Notes: generated by a model not told the origin, from the sequence alone. Positions 44,476 to 55,436 are shown, counted from the first letter of the stretch. The stretch: DNA of 64,000 bases from Flaccisagitta enflata (GCA_965153355.1 OZ231126.1:75082001-75146000); one strand, 5' to 3'. Translations and numbers: made by a program.

Positions 44476-44665
44476 GTAGGGGCAGATCAACCAATTTAGT
44501 TACTAGTCCTTACCTTTGGTAGGGAAAAATCAACCAAATTAGTTACTAGTTGACCCTGCCTTTGGTGGAGGCAGATCAACCAAATTAGTTATTAGTTGAC
44601 CTTGCCTTTGGAAGAGGCAGATCAACCAAATTAGTTCCTATTTGACCTACCAACGGTAGATCAAC
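44476..44665 (+). repeat. Tandem duplicates of the exon 7 donor, about 43-46 bp units
   Basis: Units share gcctttg, gcagatcaaccaaattagtt and actagttgac. Exon-intron boundary equivalents lie at 44476 (gtaggg, the real donor), 44519 (gtaggg), 44565 (gtggag) and 44611 (gaagag, broken). Each unit contains the last codons of the exon and the first intron bases. Confidence 0.85.
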
Positions 44666-45073
44666 GGAATTTGATGGTCATTAGTTTTTTAGCCATTTTT
44701 TACTTTCGTGTCGGGTGAAGGTAGTTTTCTTTTGGCTACAGGGATGATTTCTTTAATTTTCATTTTCATTGTTTATCTATATCCATTTTTCACTCTATTC
44801 CTGAGCTGTAATGGCAATGTCGGGACATGATCATGCTGCTACACAAAGGCTCTAAAAACTAATTTGTAGGCGTGTAACGAGGTTTGAATTTTCAAAGAAA
44901 GAAGAATTGTATATATGCACTACAACAGTGGTCAAACGTTATGGTTGCACGCTGAACTTTTTCTCCTCTCAGATATATTTCTAGCTAATCCCAATTGTGG
45001 CTCTAAAAGTACATTCGAATTTGCCAATGTGATGGTTTTATTCATTTTTCATTGGATTTTTCTCCACTTACAG

Positions 45074-45127
45074 CTTGATTACAAAGTTCCGTCCAAGTCA
45101 AAAAGAACTGAGCCAACCTCATTCCAG
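45074..45127 (+). CDS. piezo: Piezo channel, exon 8 of window
   Basis: An 18-codon phase-0 micro-exon, LDYKVPSKSKRTEPTSFQ, between acceptor ctccacttacag and donor CAG|gtcagt, both good. Basic and Ser-rich, in the clasp linker. Assigned by order and phase. Confidence 0.55.
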
Positions 45128-45224
45128 GTCAGTACTTTGGATCATGCTTTTTTTCATGCTTGTTTGTTTCATCCTAATTCTTTTATTTTTTGAACAAGTC
45201 CAAGACTTAGTCGAATAAATCATA

Positions 45225-45786
45225 CAGGGTGATTTTTTTCAAGTGGGGGAAAATATTAAGACATCAAATTTTTATTATGCAATTTTTACATAAACCAAAG
45301 TTAGTTTATAATCATTAACTACTTGACATTTAATATTCAAGAAAGAAAAAATATTTTTGACCAGTTTTGACTTCAATTTAGGTTGGTTGACCATTTTCTA
45401 TCTATTAGGTTTAGATCATTTTTTCACAATAATGACTTTTGAATGATCTATAGAAACATTTTTTTTTTTTGTCAAAAAGTTGAATACTGGTTTATTTTCA
45501 TCACTGATTTGGATATTTTAACTTTTGTTTTTATTCAAAACAGTTTTTCACTTAGATTTTATATTTTCAGCCTTGTTTACCTAAACAATAGTATAAAAAA
45601 CATTGATTTTCCTAAAATTTTGGTTTTGATTAAAAAACTAACAAAATTTGTCAAAAATATTTTTTCTTTTTTGAAAAATTAATGTCAAGTAGTTTACAAT
45701 CATAATCTAACTTTGGTTTATCAACAAATTTCATAATCAAAATATGATGCCTTAATACTTTCCCCCACTTGAAAAAAATCACCCTG
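45225..45786. mobile_element. TA-flanked MITE with CAGGGTGATTTTTTTC ends
   Basis: TA, cagggtgatttttttcaagt and the inverse acttgaaaaaaatcaccctg, TA; 562 bp, inserted in the Piezo intron between exons 8 and 9. Further inverse pairs inside include accaaagttag against ctaactttggt. Its ends resemble those of Tc1/mariner-derived MITEs. Confidence 0.9.
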
Positions 45787-45844
45787 TACTTTGTAGGATT
45801 TACATATGATTTAAAGAAACCATTTCTTTATATCTTCGGTTTAG

Positions 45845-45903
45845 GGTTATGGATCAATGGAGGTCCGAGAAACTACCGCTGAGGCAAAGGACCAAACCGT
45901 CGT
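45845..45903 (+). CDS. piezo: Piezo channel, exon 9 of window
   Basis: A 59-base exon, acceptor tcggtttag to donor CGT|gtaagt, reading GYGSMEVRETTAEAKDQTVV. Phase 0 in, phase 2 out, consistent with the next exon. Confidence 0.55.
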
Positions 45904-46066
45904 GTAAGTACTGAATGTTTTAGGTTGTGCTATGGACAAAGCCCGCAAAAAGAAATGTTTTCTTCTTTACCAGTTTAGAATTCAGACAGATTGCTTGCTC
46001 AGATTTTACACTCGTGATGTTAGACTTCTATTTCCTTTTACTTTTTTTGTTTTTTCATGCTAACAG

Positions 46067-46144
46067 TATAGTCAATTATGACTATTCAGAAATGGAAGTT
46101 AGATTTACGGAAATACCTAAAAAGTCCTACTCACCAAAGTACAG
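46067..46144 (+). CDS. piezo: Piezo channel, exon 10 of window
   Basis: A 78-base exon, acceptor tgctaacag to donor ACAG|gtgaga; reads IVNYDYSEMEVRFTEIPKKS then YSPKY, phase 2 to phase 2. Lies just before the conserved pre-membrane helix. Confidence 0.6.
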
Positions 46145-46568
46145 GTGAGAATGAGATTATTATTTGAAAGAGAAACGTTTTTCATTAAAACTGCTTGTAA
46201 CTTACCTATAAGAAAAGTATCAGCTATCGTCATGTCTCATTGCTACTTACGTGTCTATACGAGGCCATGTCTGTTTGCATAACAAGAATTTGCACAAAGT
46301 CTGTACAGCTGTCTCTTAGTCGGTCACAAAGCCTTTTCTCCTTCATTCTAATAGAATTATGTAATTGTAAGGGCTAATTCTAACTCGTCTTTGAGTTGTG
46401 TTACGTTTCACGTATGACTATTGCAAAAATTGTGATCTTAAGGTGGGGCTCAACCTCAACATAGTTTTTGCCTCCTTTCAATGTGTGGAGTGTGTGGAGT
46501 GGAGTGGAGTGTGGAGAGACTATGTGGCAGTGAATCATGGGAGACCTCTCAATTGTTTTCCTTTTCAG

Positions 46569-46704
46569 TGGTGATTTAGTGCTGGATGTGACTGATGTTG
46601 GAGAAAAAAAGTTTGAAAGATCTCAACCAAGAATATTCCGTCTGATTGTCGCTCTCTACCACGGCCTCTGCTCAAGATCGGAACTGCTTTGCTACTTTGC
46701 AATG
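46569..46704 (+). CDS. piezo: Piezo channel, exon 11 of window (conserved ELLCYF segment)
   Basis: Acceptor tccttttcag, then SGDLVLDVTDVGEKKFERSQ, then PRIFRLIVALYHGLCSRSEL, then LCYFAM at donor ATG|gtgaga. The stretch R..RL..A.Y......SELLCYF is among the most recognisable of animal Piezo proteins, right before a transmembrane segment. Phase 2 in, phase 0 out. The identification of the gene rests chiefly on this exon and the one at 48048. Confidence 0.9.
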
Positions 46705-46937
46705 GTGAGAAAATTATGGAATTCGTGAGCAAAAGTAAAATTAAATAATGCGCTTCATTTCGACTAGTCCTAATAAGATCAGAACTGTCGCCGTGCTGTG
46801 TAAGGATGGTCATTCATAATTTTATTCAATGAAACCGATACTCGTGCGGTGACCGCCGCTTTCCTTTAATAACTGGGTCAACATTTTAGTCTAAGCCGCG
46901 ATTAATTTGTTGAAGCGCGTCTCTAAGATAATCTTAA

Positions 46938-48047
46938 GCATTTTCTTTGACAGATCTTGAATCAAATATAACATCAGTGTCGGTGTTGTCATTGCCACTT
47001 CCATTTATGATCTTTCTCTTGTTGCTGATATTGAATCAAATGACATCAGCATCGGTGTTGTCATTGCCACTTCCATTTATGATCTTTCTCTTGTTGCTGA
47101 TATTGAATCAAATGACATAAGCATCGGTGTTGTCATTGCCACTTCCATTTATGATCTTTCTCTTGTTGCTGATATTGAATCAAATGACATCAGCGTCGGT
47201 TTTGTCATTGTAACTTCCTTTTATGATCTTTCTCTTGTTGCAGATATTGAATCAAATGACATCAGCGTCAGTGTTTTTATTGTCCCTTCCTTTTATATGA
47301 TCTTTCTCTTGTTGCAGATATTGAATCAAATGACATCAGCGTCGGTGTTGTCATTGCCACTTCCTTTTATATGATCTTTCTCTTGTTGCAGATATTGAAT
47401 CAAATGACATCAGCATTGGTGTTGTCATTGCCACTTCCATTTATGATCTTTCTCTTGTTGCTGATATTGAATCAAATGACATCAGCATCGGTGTTGTCAT
47501 TGCCACTTCCATTTATGATCTTTCTCTTGTTGCTGATATTGAATCAAATGACATCAGCATCGGTGTTGTCATTGCCACTTCCATTTATGATCTTTCTCTT
47601 GTTGCTGATATTGAATCAAATGACATCAGCATTGGTGTTGTCATTGCCACTTCCATTTATGATCTTTCTCTTGTTGCAGATATTGAATCAACTGACATCA
47701 GCGTCGGTGTTGTCATTGTCACTTCCTTTTATGATCTTTCTCTTGTTGCAGATATTGAATCAAATGACATCAGCGTCAGTGTTTTTATTGTCCCTTCCTT
47801 TCATATGATCTTTCTCTTGTTGCAGTTATTGAATCAAATGACATCAGTGTCGGTGTTGACACTGTCATTTTCTTTTATATGATCTTTCTCTTGTTGCAGA
47901 TATTGAATCAAATGACATCAGTGTTGGTGTTGTCATTGCCACTTCCTTTTATATGATCTTTCTCTTGTTGCAGATATTGAATCAAATGACATCAGTGTCG
48001 ATGTTGTCACTGTCACTTCCATTTATATGATCTTTCTCTTGTTGCAG
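46938..48047 (+). repeat. Sixteen-copy array of the exon 12 acceptor region, 72/74-bp period
   Basis: The word ttgaatcaa occurs at 46957, 47031, 47103, 47175, 47247, 47321, 47395, 47467, 47539, 47611, 47683, 47755, 47829, 47903, 47977 and 48051, the last being the genuine exon. Spacing is 72 or 74 bp. Each unit has the polypyrimidine tract atgatctttctcttgttgc, the acceptor dinucleotide position and about 45 coding bases. Six units have ctg in place of cag at the acceptor (before 47031, 47103, 47175, 47467, 47539, 47611). The 72-bp spacing keeps the frame open as 24-residue units containing [20 protein letters not shown]; 74-bp units read into TGA. Confidence 0.93.
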
Positions 48048-48176
48048 ATATTGAATCAAATGACATCAGCGTCGGTGTTGTCATTGCCACTTCCCTTCAT
48101 GATCTTTCTCTGGGCGATGCTTTCTGTCCCGAGACCATCAAAAACCTTCTGGATCACTGTCATCACCTATACTGAG
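48048..48176 (+). CDS. piezo: Piezo channel, exon 12 of window (transmembrane segment)
   Basis: Acceptor ctcttgttgcag and 43 codons in phase 0: [20 protein letters not shown], then [20 protein letters not shown], then YTE, to donor GAG|gtaggt. This is the conserved Piezo transmembrane helix with the FLWAML.VPRPSK.FW motif, as recalled from vertebrate and insect family members, and gives the firmest identification. The next expected exon (KYLFQFGFF-type) was not found in the remaining 15.8 kb, so it probably lies beyond the window or in unrecognised sequence. Confidence 0.92.
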
Positions 48177-48370
48177 GTAGGTCATTACTGTCATCTCCTA
48201 TACTGAGGTAGGGCATAACTGTCATCACCTATACCGAGATAGCCGGTCGGTCATTACTGTCCTCAATGATGACTAATCATCTTAACTGAGGTAGGTCATA
48301 AGTTATGACGGTAATGACTGATGACAGTTATGACTCATAACTGTCATCACCGATAGTATAGGTTATACTG
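48177..48370 (+). repeat. Duplicates of the exon 12 donor, about 31 bp units
   Basis: After the true donor at 48177, copies of actgtcatc..ctatactgag|gtaggg recur with GT at 48208 and (aactgag|gtaggtcata) at 48291. A further copy, ataccgag|atag near 48239, has lost GT. More diverged atgacagttatgac units continue to about 48370. Confidence 0.8.
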
Positions 48371-48481
48371 TAGTATGTCTTTACTGTCAGCGCCTGAAGT
48401 CATTGCTGATAGTGGAAGTTGGAAGTAGCCAGTTGGTCATTTCGAAAAAGAGAGATAAGGTTGAGGCTTGTCAGTTGCAGG

Positions 48482-49288
48482 TAGTCCGCCAGCGAATTTG
48501 GGTGCGTTCAGCAACGGGGAATGAACGCCTGTTCAGCAACAATGCCATACAGGTGTTGATGAACACAATTAAAGAGACCTTTGGCCAACAATTTTGTTCA
48601 GGGAGGGCCATAAAAAGCGTGTTCATGAACGGCTAAAAAATCCACTGCACCAATAATTATGTTGGTAAAGTGGTAATTAATTCCACTTATGACAAAATAT
48701 CTTCATACCCAATGTGTATTATCTTCAGTCTTCACTGTAACAATTATTTACTCAATGAACAAAACTGTTCATCATAAGGTAAAATTTGGTATTTCATGAA
48801 CAACCAAATAAGCATTATTTATGGTTTAAGAATTATGAAGAGTGTGTCAAGTCCAATCCATTTATGGCAAAAAAATCTCAAGATCACTTCATATTTAACA
48901 AAATATCTTTTAACCCAGCTATTCATCCAGATTCAAAAAAGTTTCCATAATGAACTCTTTGTTAGATTAAACTGGATGCTCAAAACTGTTTATAAAAAAA
49001 CCTTTTTTTTCTGTTCTTTAACAGCCTTATGAGCGTTTTTCATGAACAGGTAAAAGACCCACTCCACCAACAAAACCATTGTTGGAGTTTTTTTTTTACC
49101 TGTTCAGCAACGGCTTTTTTTACCCCTCAATGAATGGTCGTTCATGAACATTACTTTTTGGGCCCTCCATGAACAAAATTGTTTGCCAAGAGCCTCTTTT
49201 TAGTCGTTCATGAACAGCTCTATGGCATTGTTCAGCAACATACGTTCATTCCCCGTTGATGAACACCCCCAAATTCGCTGGCGGACTA
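48482..49288. mobile_element. Foldback element with TAGTCCGCCAGCG ends
   Basis: tagtccgccagcgaatttgg and its inverse ccaaattcgctggcggacta bound about 807 bp. The inner arms repeat gttcatgaac and gttcagcaac and pair over 150 bp or more. Adjacent 49290-49350 is a separate short palindrome (ctcgtcagttgag...ctcaactgacgag). Confidence 0.88.
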
Positions 49289-49517
49289 TCTCGTCAGTTG
49301 AGACATAATGACTAATGATGCAAAGTAGATTTCATCCCTCAACTGACGAGTGAAGAAAATCTGAAGAATAATTGATTTTTTGCTCAAAAATATGTAAATG
49401 ATATCAAAACACAAGTTTTGAAAACGTAGGTTTATTTCTTAAAACAAATTAGGTGGCTAGAAGTAGAACATTATCTAATATTTCACGATGAAAATAAATC
49501 ACTGGTGCTACTGAATA

Positions 49518-49852
49518 GGGTGACTGAAAGTATGGTCAAATCCGAATTTAGTGTTCCTCGCGGGAGAAATGTGTCCATTTCCACCACAGATGATGACTCT
49601 AAAATCTGGTGATGATCAGATAAAATCTACTCATGACCGCCACCCCACCCCTTTTCCCATTATAAGATATAGGGCTGGAATAAGACCAGAACTTCTTCTG
49701 TGCAGTTTCTATGGGATATAATGGGAGTGGCGGTCATGAGTAGACTTTATCTGATCATCACCAGATTTTAGGGTCATCATCTGTGATGGAAATGGTCACG
49801 TTTCTCCCGCGAGAAAGATGAAATTCGAATTTGACCATACTTTTGGTCACCC
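49518..49852. mobile_element. TA-flanked MITE with GGGTGAC ends
   Basis: TA, gggtgactgaaagtatggtc and inverse gaccatacttttggtcaccc, TA; 335 bp, nearly complete hairpin. Confidence 0.88.
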
Positions 49853-49859
49853 TACTACT

Positions 49860-50600
49860 GAATGACCGTTCTCGGGGGTTTCATCTTGAAAGCTCCATCC
49901 TGTTATTATTTTCATGTTAACATTTAAGTCATTGATTCTTTTAACTATATATGCTTCATTGCTAACAGTCAAAACGTCCATAGTATAAAACATGAGTCAA
50001 CTAACTCAACTAACAATTGGACAGAGATGGGTGCAAAAATATTTGACATTGATATTTGATAATTCGTTGAGACTTAGAACAAATAAAACCTGATTGAATT
50101 AAGGAAACTTGAGCATAGAGATTAACATCCTAAAGTGATGAAAGTTGATCGTAAGAATTAGCCGGTGATTAGAATATGTTTAGTTTAAGTTGTGACATAG
50201 TCGAAGCTTTCATTCTTCCCTTTACATGGATCGCGTTTAAAAAGATGTTGCTAATTTATGACATCAACAATGAATGAATGAAAATGGGAGAGCATGAGGG
50301 GATGTTTTCAAATTGTTACTAATTGAATTATTTATCAAATGTCGATTCTCGTTATAATTTGTATTAATCGATCGAATTTATTATCATAAAAAGAAAAAAA
50401 ATTTTTACCAATAAATCAAAGCAGGAACGATCACATATGAACCAAATTCATCGAATGTCCATCACGGTCTAATGTCAAACACTCGAATATCTCAATTTTA
50501 AGGGTTTAAAAATGGCATTCTGGTTTGCTTCTATAAAAAAAAAAAAAAGAATTACATTGGCGACCTTCGTTTTTTAATTGGACAATCTAAAATGCGCACG
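49860..50600. other. No feature recognised
   Basis: AT-rich, no convincing exon or repeat. Confidence 0.4.
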
Positions 50601-51055
50601 TAACACCCCTGACATAATTAGGCGAACTGGGAAAATGATCAAAATGGAGACTAAGACATTCATATCTTTATCTTCGCAAGGAGGATGTCTTATATTCATC
50701 GTTTTTATGATAGATTAGGAGATTATTGGGAAAAAAAATCGAAAAATGTTTTTCGATTTTTTGAGTTTCGCTTAAGCATTAATTTTTTCCATTTTCGGGA
50801 AAGTGTTTCTGAGAAGTTTCTGAGTCACGACTAGGCTCGCCCGAGGCTGGGGTTGAAATTGGTACAGGTGAAAGTGAGGGCACTTTTCAACACCTCTTGG
50901 AAAAAATCAGGGCACTGTCGGTGCAATACTTTAGGCGCTATGAATTTTTTAATCTTTTTTTATTTTTTCACATTTTCCGCATATTTCTCAGAATTCGATA
51001 TTTTTCATCGATCTCAATTTTTGGCGCTACTTAACAACAAAAATGAGTTCAGCAG

Positions 51056-51904
51056 AAGACAGAGGGAGGGAGGGAGAAGGAGGGAGGGAGGGAGGGAGGG
51101 AGAGAGGGAGTGAGGAGAGGGAGGGAGGGTAAGGGAGGGAGGGAGGCGGAGAGAAAGGGAGGGAGGGAGAGGGAAGAATAGGGAGAGAGGGAGGGAGATG
51201 GAGGGAGGGAGATGGAGGGAGGGAGAGGGATAGAGGGAGGGAGGGAATGAGGGAAACTGGGAGGGAGGGAGAGGGAGGGAGAAGGAGGAATAGGGGTAGG
51301 GAAAGGGAAGGAGGGAAAGGGGGAGAGGGGGAGGGAAAGGGAAGGAGGGAAAGGGGGAGAGGGGGAGGGAAAGGGAATGATAAAGAGAGAGGGGGGTGGG
51401 AGGGAGAGAGAGGGAAGGAGGGGGAAGGAGGGAGAGAGGTAGAGAGGGAGGGAGGGAAGGAGGGGGAGAAAGAGGGAGGGAAAGGGAGGGAGAGAGACGG
51501 AGGGGGAGGAAAAGGGAAGAAGAGAGGGAGGGAGAGAGGAAGAGAGAGAAAATGGAGAGAAGAGGAAAGAAAGAGAGAGCAAGGAGGGGAGAGAGGGAAG
51601 GTGAGAGGGAGAGAAAGATGGGAGGGATGGAGGAGAGAGGGAGAAAGGGAGGGAGAGAGGAAGCGAGAGAGGGAGGGAGAGAGGGAAGAGGTGGAGAGAG
51701 TGGGAAGATAAGGGAGAAAGGGGGAAGGGGAGCGAGGGATAGGGGAGGGAGAGAGAGGGAGAAAGAGAGAGGGAGAGAAAGAGAGAAAGAAAGAGAGGGA
51801 GGACGAGCGTAGGAAGGGAGAGAAAGGGAGGGAGAGGAAGGGAGGAGGGAGGGAGAGAGAGAAAAAGACAGACGCACGTAGAGAGAGAGAGGAGAGAGAG
51901 AGGT

Positions 51905-51950
<46 letters not shown>

Positions 51951-51958
51951 AGAGAGAG

Positions 51959-52008
<50 letters not shown>

Positions 52009-52048
52009 AAGGGAGAGAGAGAGAGAGAGAGAGGAAAAGAGACAAACA
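51056..52048. repeat. About 1 kb homopurine tract (GGGA/GGA/GA)
   Basis: Almost pure purine on the plus strand: GGGA-type units to about 51855, then GA. Long open frames on both strands are repeat artefacts. Confidence 0.97.
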
Positions 52049-52049
52049 G

Positions 52050-52063
52050 ACAGACACACACAT

Positions 52064-52154
<91 letters not shown>
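52050..52154. repeat. (CA)n microsatellite
   Basis: About 100 bp of CA directly after the purine tract. Confidence 0.97.
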
Positions 52155-52157
<3 letters not shown>

Positions 52158-52754
52158 CAAACTGAAAAAGCAAGAGAACACCAAGATCTCAAAACGACGA
52201 AAACAATCTTACGATTTTTTTCCAGTCGGCGAGAGCCGCCTTTACTGGTATTTTCACAAACCAAGGCCAAGTAGAGTATCTGCTCAACGGTATTGCCCAG
52301 GGAACGTGATATGCCAGAAATCTGGTAAACAATTTTGACTGATTTTGACACAGACAATTTTCTATGAGGAGACACCATGAACAACTCTATTTTTTTCACT
52401 ATAGGATGGAAGAAAACAGCCGTTCCCAGGTTGTTACATACCTTCCATGCAAAAATGAGGTCATAGCGCATAAACACATTCAGTGACTGCCCTACAAAGT
52501 GAAAACTCCTTTGAGAAAAATGATTGTTTCTCCAGTAAATTTGTAACTCTTGTCCAAAACAGATCATCCTGATATCAATAGAGAGTAGGAATCAGAAGCT
52601 TTTGGTTGAAACGAATTGGATATATCTGTTATCAAACCAGACAGAAACAACATATTTTAGTATTGTCTTAAAAATTTGACCCATGGTGAGCACAATTTCA
52701 GGACATTATAGACAAACTCTGATCCCAGTTCGCCTAATTTTGTCAGGGGTGTTA

Positions 52755-53474
52755 TAGTCATTCATACAGTATTTGCCATGATGAATATCTGATGAATTAT
52801 TATAAGGGCAGCATTTTTCTTGAAGTAGGTAGTTTTTCATATTTTCATCACATACACCTTTCTTTAACTTTTCTTTAGTTATATCAGTTGTCAGTTGTGG
52901 ACAAAAGTAAACAACATTCTATGAGGGGATTTTTCGAAATAAACTCTGCGATTCCAAAAGACAGCCAAAAAGTGAATAGTAGATAAAAACGATTTTCACT
53001 ATGGATTTTTATCCAGGAATGCATATCATGTCACTATAAAGAATGATTTGAAAAAAAAGTCGAAACTCTGAAAAAGGATTACAACATATTAAACGCCCCC
53101 TCTCGTCATTTTTCTTTAAATTAATCAACAAAATCTGCGAAATGTGTAACGAGTGCCGACACTTTTATTCTCTTTAGTGATCTCTTAGAGTGATCTGAGC
53201 CAATTTTTCCACTCTAAGTCAGACAGCTAACAATCTCAATTCCATTAACATTTGCAACAATCGTATTGCAAACCGCTATTCGCCATTCCGACGCCTAGTC
53301 GTAATATCCATACGGTTGACTACAGATATGAATATTCCCCTCAAATCTTTCGTTTCTCTCAAGAAAATACTTTATTTTGATTGCATCAATCCTGGGACCA
53401 CAGTCCAACTTATTGGGTCTAGAGAGAGTAACAGAGATGATGGCGGCAAATGAATAATAAATAATTACGCAGAA

Positions 53475-53478
<4 letters not shown>
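52755..53478. other. No gene recognised
   Basis: AT-rich sequence between the large element and the 3' flank of the mind bomb-like gene. No open frame with splice sites was seen. Confidence 0.4.

Positions 53479-53560
<82 letters not shown>
53479..53560. repeat. (GA)n microsatellite
   Basis: About 80 bp of GA downstream of the mind bomb-like stop codon, probably in its 3' UTR or flank. Confidence 0.96.
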
Positions 53561-53564
<4 letters not shown>

Positions 53565-53644
53565 GAATCGATGTAAACATTAAATAATAAACAAACGCTC
53601 GTTCAAATTAAAACTATCACAAATCCTAAACATGAATTCATATT

Positions 53645-54173
53645 TCAGGCGAACATTTTTATTTTGGCAGTGATTTGGATTCTGCACATGTGGCAGTTGG
53701 TGAGATGTTCGCTGCATTTGGTGCAGGCCGTGTGTCCGCAGTTGAACACCGTGTCCCTTCTTTTTTCGAAGCAAATGTTGCACAGCACCTCCGCTTGCAG
53801 CGCTTCGAGCGACGCGGACTTTCGCCGCAGTTCGGATTCCATTCGAATGATCTTTTGTTGAAGTTCGGTCATTTCCGCATCCGATAAAAAGCTCGTAGAC
53901 GCGCCGCCGCCGCTACCATTAGCGCCACCTTCAGCGCCCAAGGAAGAACAGTTTAATGGCGAAGATTCGGCGTCGCCTTTTTGATGCTTCGAGTGTTTGG
54001 AGGAGGAGGAGGAGGATTTTCGGTCCGATTTCTTCCCTTTGCCTCTGTCATCTGCGCTGTTGTTGCTATGACGATGTCGATGACGTCTTTGCGCGGATGA
54101 GGCGGGAGAAGATGGGTCAGGGTCGTCGAAACGCAGTTGATACCCATCTGGGTCCAGTTTCACTAGTACCTCC
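53645..54173 (-). CDS. mib: Mind bomb-like E3 ubiquitin ligase, last exon (C-terminal RING)
   Basis: Acceptor cctcattag, entry phase 2. It reads EVLVKLDPDGYQLRFDDPDP, a Ser/His/Lys-rich linker, a coiled coil (MTELQQKIIRMESELRRKSA), then LCNICFEKRRDTVFNCGHTA and CTKCSEHLTNCHMCRIQITA, ending KIKMFA and stop. The RING is CX2C-X10-CXH-X2-C-X2-C-X6-C-X2-C. Mind bomb proteins end with a coiled coil and a RING only a few residues from the C terminus, preceded by other RINGs. This layout is matched here together with the next exon. Mind bomb ubiquitinates Notch ligands to drive their endocytosis. Other multi-RING ligases are possible because the ankyrin and MZM/REP parts lie outside the window. Confidence 0.72.
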
Positions 54174-54751
54174 CTAATGAGGATGAGGGGATTGAGAAGA
54201 TTCAGTATAGGAGTGCAGTACAGTACATTTGGGTGCTTCACATAGCAAAAGTTGGTTACTTCTTTTCACCCTCTTTACCTAATTTGGAGTGACTAAATTT
54301 AGTACCTTACCATTTTTCTTTTATCAAAAATCGTTCATCTTCCGTTTTTTAAAAAATTGTTTTTGAGGACCTAATTTGCATAATGCAGTGGGATAAAATA
54401 ATATGCTGACATTCTTTAATAACTTTTATAAATTTTTACTTTCTATAAAATTGTTAATCTGCTTTTTCATGAGCTCTTTCATAGCTTATATTCTTATATC
54501 ATAGTTTATTTTTACAAATATTATGATTTTCTAAGATAAATAATTATTGTTTTTGTAATAAAACTACACAGGATTTTGCTGAATTCAGGAAAATCTGTGG
54601 AAACTTTACGGCCAAAACAAAAACAGAAGATAAAGGAATTTTGAAAAAAAAAATGATCATCTTCATGATTTTTACTTCTCCGCATTACCCAAGTGGGGTG
54701 AAGGGATACTCCAAACTTTTTCTTAGTGAAACACCCAAACAGTACATGTCT

Positions 54752-54813
<62 letters not shown>

Positions 54814-54836
54814 CGCTATCTCGCTATTCGTTATAC
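54174..54836 (-). other. Intron of the mind bomb-like gene
   Basis: Phase-2 intron of 663 bases, donor gtataa (weak but with matching phase) and acceptor cattag. A CT tract at 54755-54818 begins about 20 bases inside the donor side. Confidence 0.6.
54755..54818. repeat. (CT)n microsatellite
   Basis: About 60 bp of CT, reading (GA)n on the strand of the gene, close to the donor of the exon at 54837. Confidence 0.96.
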
Positions 54837-54996
54837 CCGTCACATTGCGGGCATCTGGTTGCGTCAATAGCGCAATCGATGCAAGTAACGGAGTGGCAGC
54901 AGGGGCTAAATTTGATGTAGACGGGTTCCTCGCAGCAGATCATGCAGAGCAGTGTTGGCACTCGAGACCCTCCAACAGCTCCTGCAGCAGATTCAC
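54837..54996 (-). CDS. mib: Mind bomb-like E3 ubiquitin ligase, penultimate exon (upstream RING)
   Basis: Acceptor ttttgttaacag, 160 bases, entry phase 1 and exit phase 2. It reads ESAAGAVGGSRVPTLLCMIC, then CEEPVYIKFSPCCHSVTCID, then CAIDATRCPQCDG. The Cys/His order (CMIC, CCH, C..C, C..C) fits a RING finger upstream of the terminal one. The junction with the last exon makes a Gly codon and continues as EVLVKLDPDG. Earlier exons were not found to the right within the window. Confidence 0.7.
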
Positions 54997-55436
54997 CTGT
55001 TAACAAAATCACTAAATCAGTCAAATTTGTACCACAGGGAATACCGCGCCAACCGGGACAAAAGAAAACGACATATTTTCTCTTCTGAAAATGAGAGATT
55101 TGATCTGAAAACAGATTCTGATAGATTCTGATTTTATATCATCAAGAAATATAATATCTGATTAGTACACTGAAAGTGCACGAAAAAGTGAAAAAAAAAA
55201 GCCCAAATGTGACAAATTTCTTGTAATTTCTTCCAAAAACTTGCGAAGTACTTTGATTGTATATGTTAATTGTAAACCATTGCAACAAAGATTGGATGAA
55301 AAACCTTGGATATATCTTAAATTAAATGGGGAATCAATGTAGTTCCATGAAAAAGCTTTAAAAACTGATACCAAAGTTTCTATCATTGAAATTTTTCACT
55401 CAAATGAAGAAAAAGAAAATAAAAATCCAACTTTTT
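54997..55436 (-). other. Upstream intron of the mind bomb-like gene, start
   Basis: AT-rich, no exon seen. Confidence 0.4.

Larger units (their letters stand above)
50603..52752. mobile_element. 2.15-kb TA-flanked inverted-repeat element full of simple repeats
   Basis: TA, acacccctgacataattagg...cgaactggga at the left and tcccagttcgcctaatttt...gtcaggggtgt, TA at the right. The 30-bp inverted ends and TA flanks fit a Tc1/mariner-type element. Inside is no transposase frame but a 1.1-kb block of GA-rich and CA repeats. Confidence 0.75.

Noticed and set aside
47371-47808. A 145-residue membrane protein of 24-residue repeats
   Set aside because: It is the 72-bp-period part of the acceptor array. 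The frame ends at a 74-bp unit and only reflects duplicated Piezo sequence.
51014-52184. Long Ser/Pro/Leu-rich frames on both strands
   Set aside because: They are translations of the homopurine and CA repeats.
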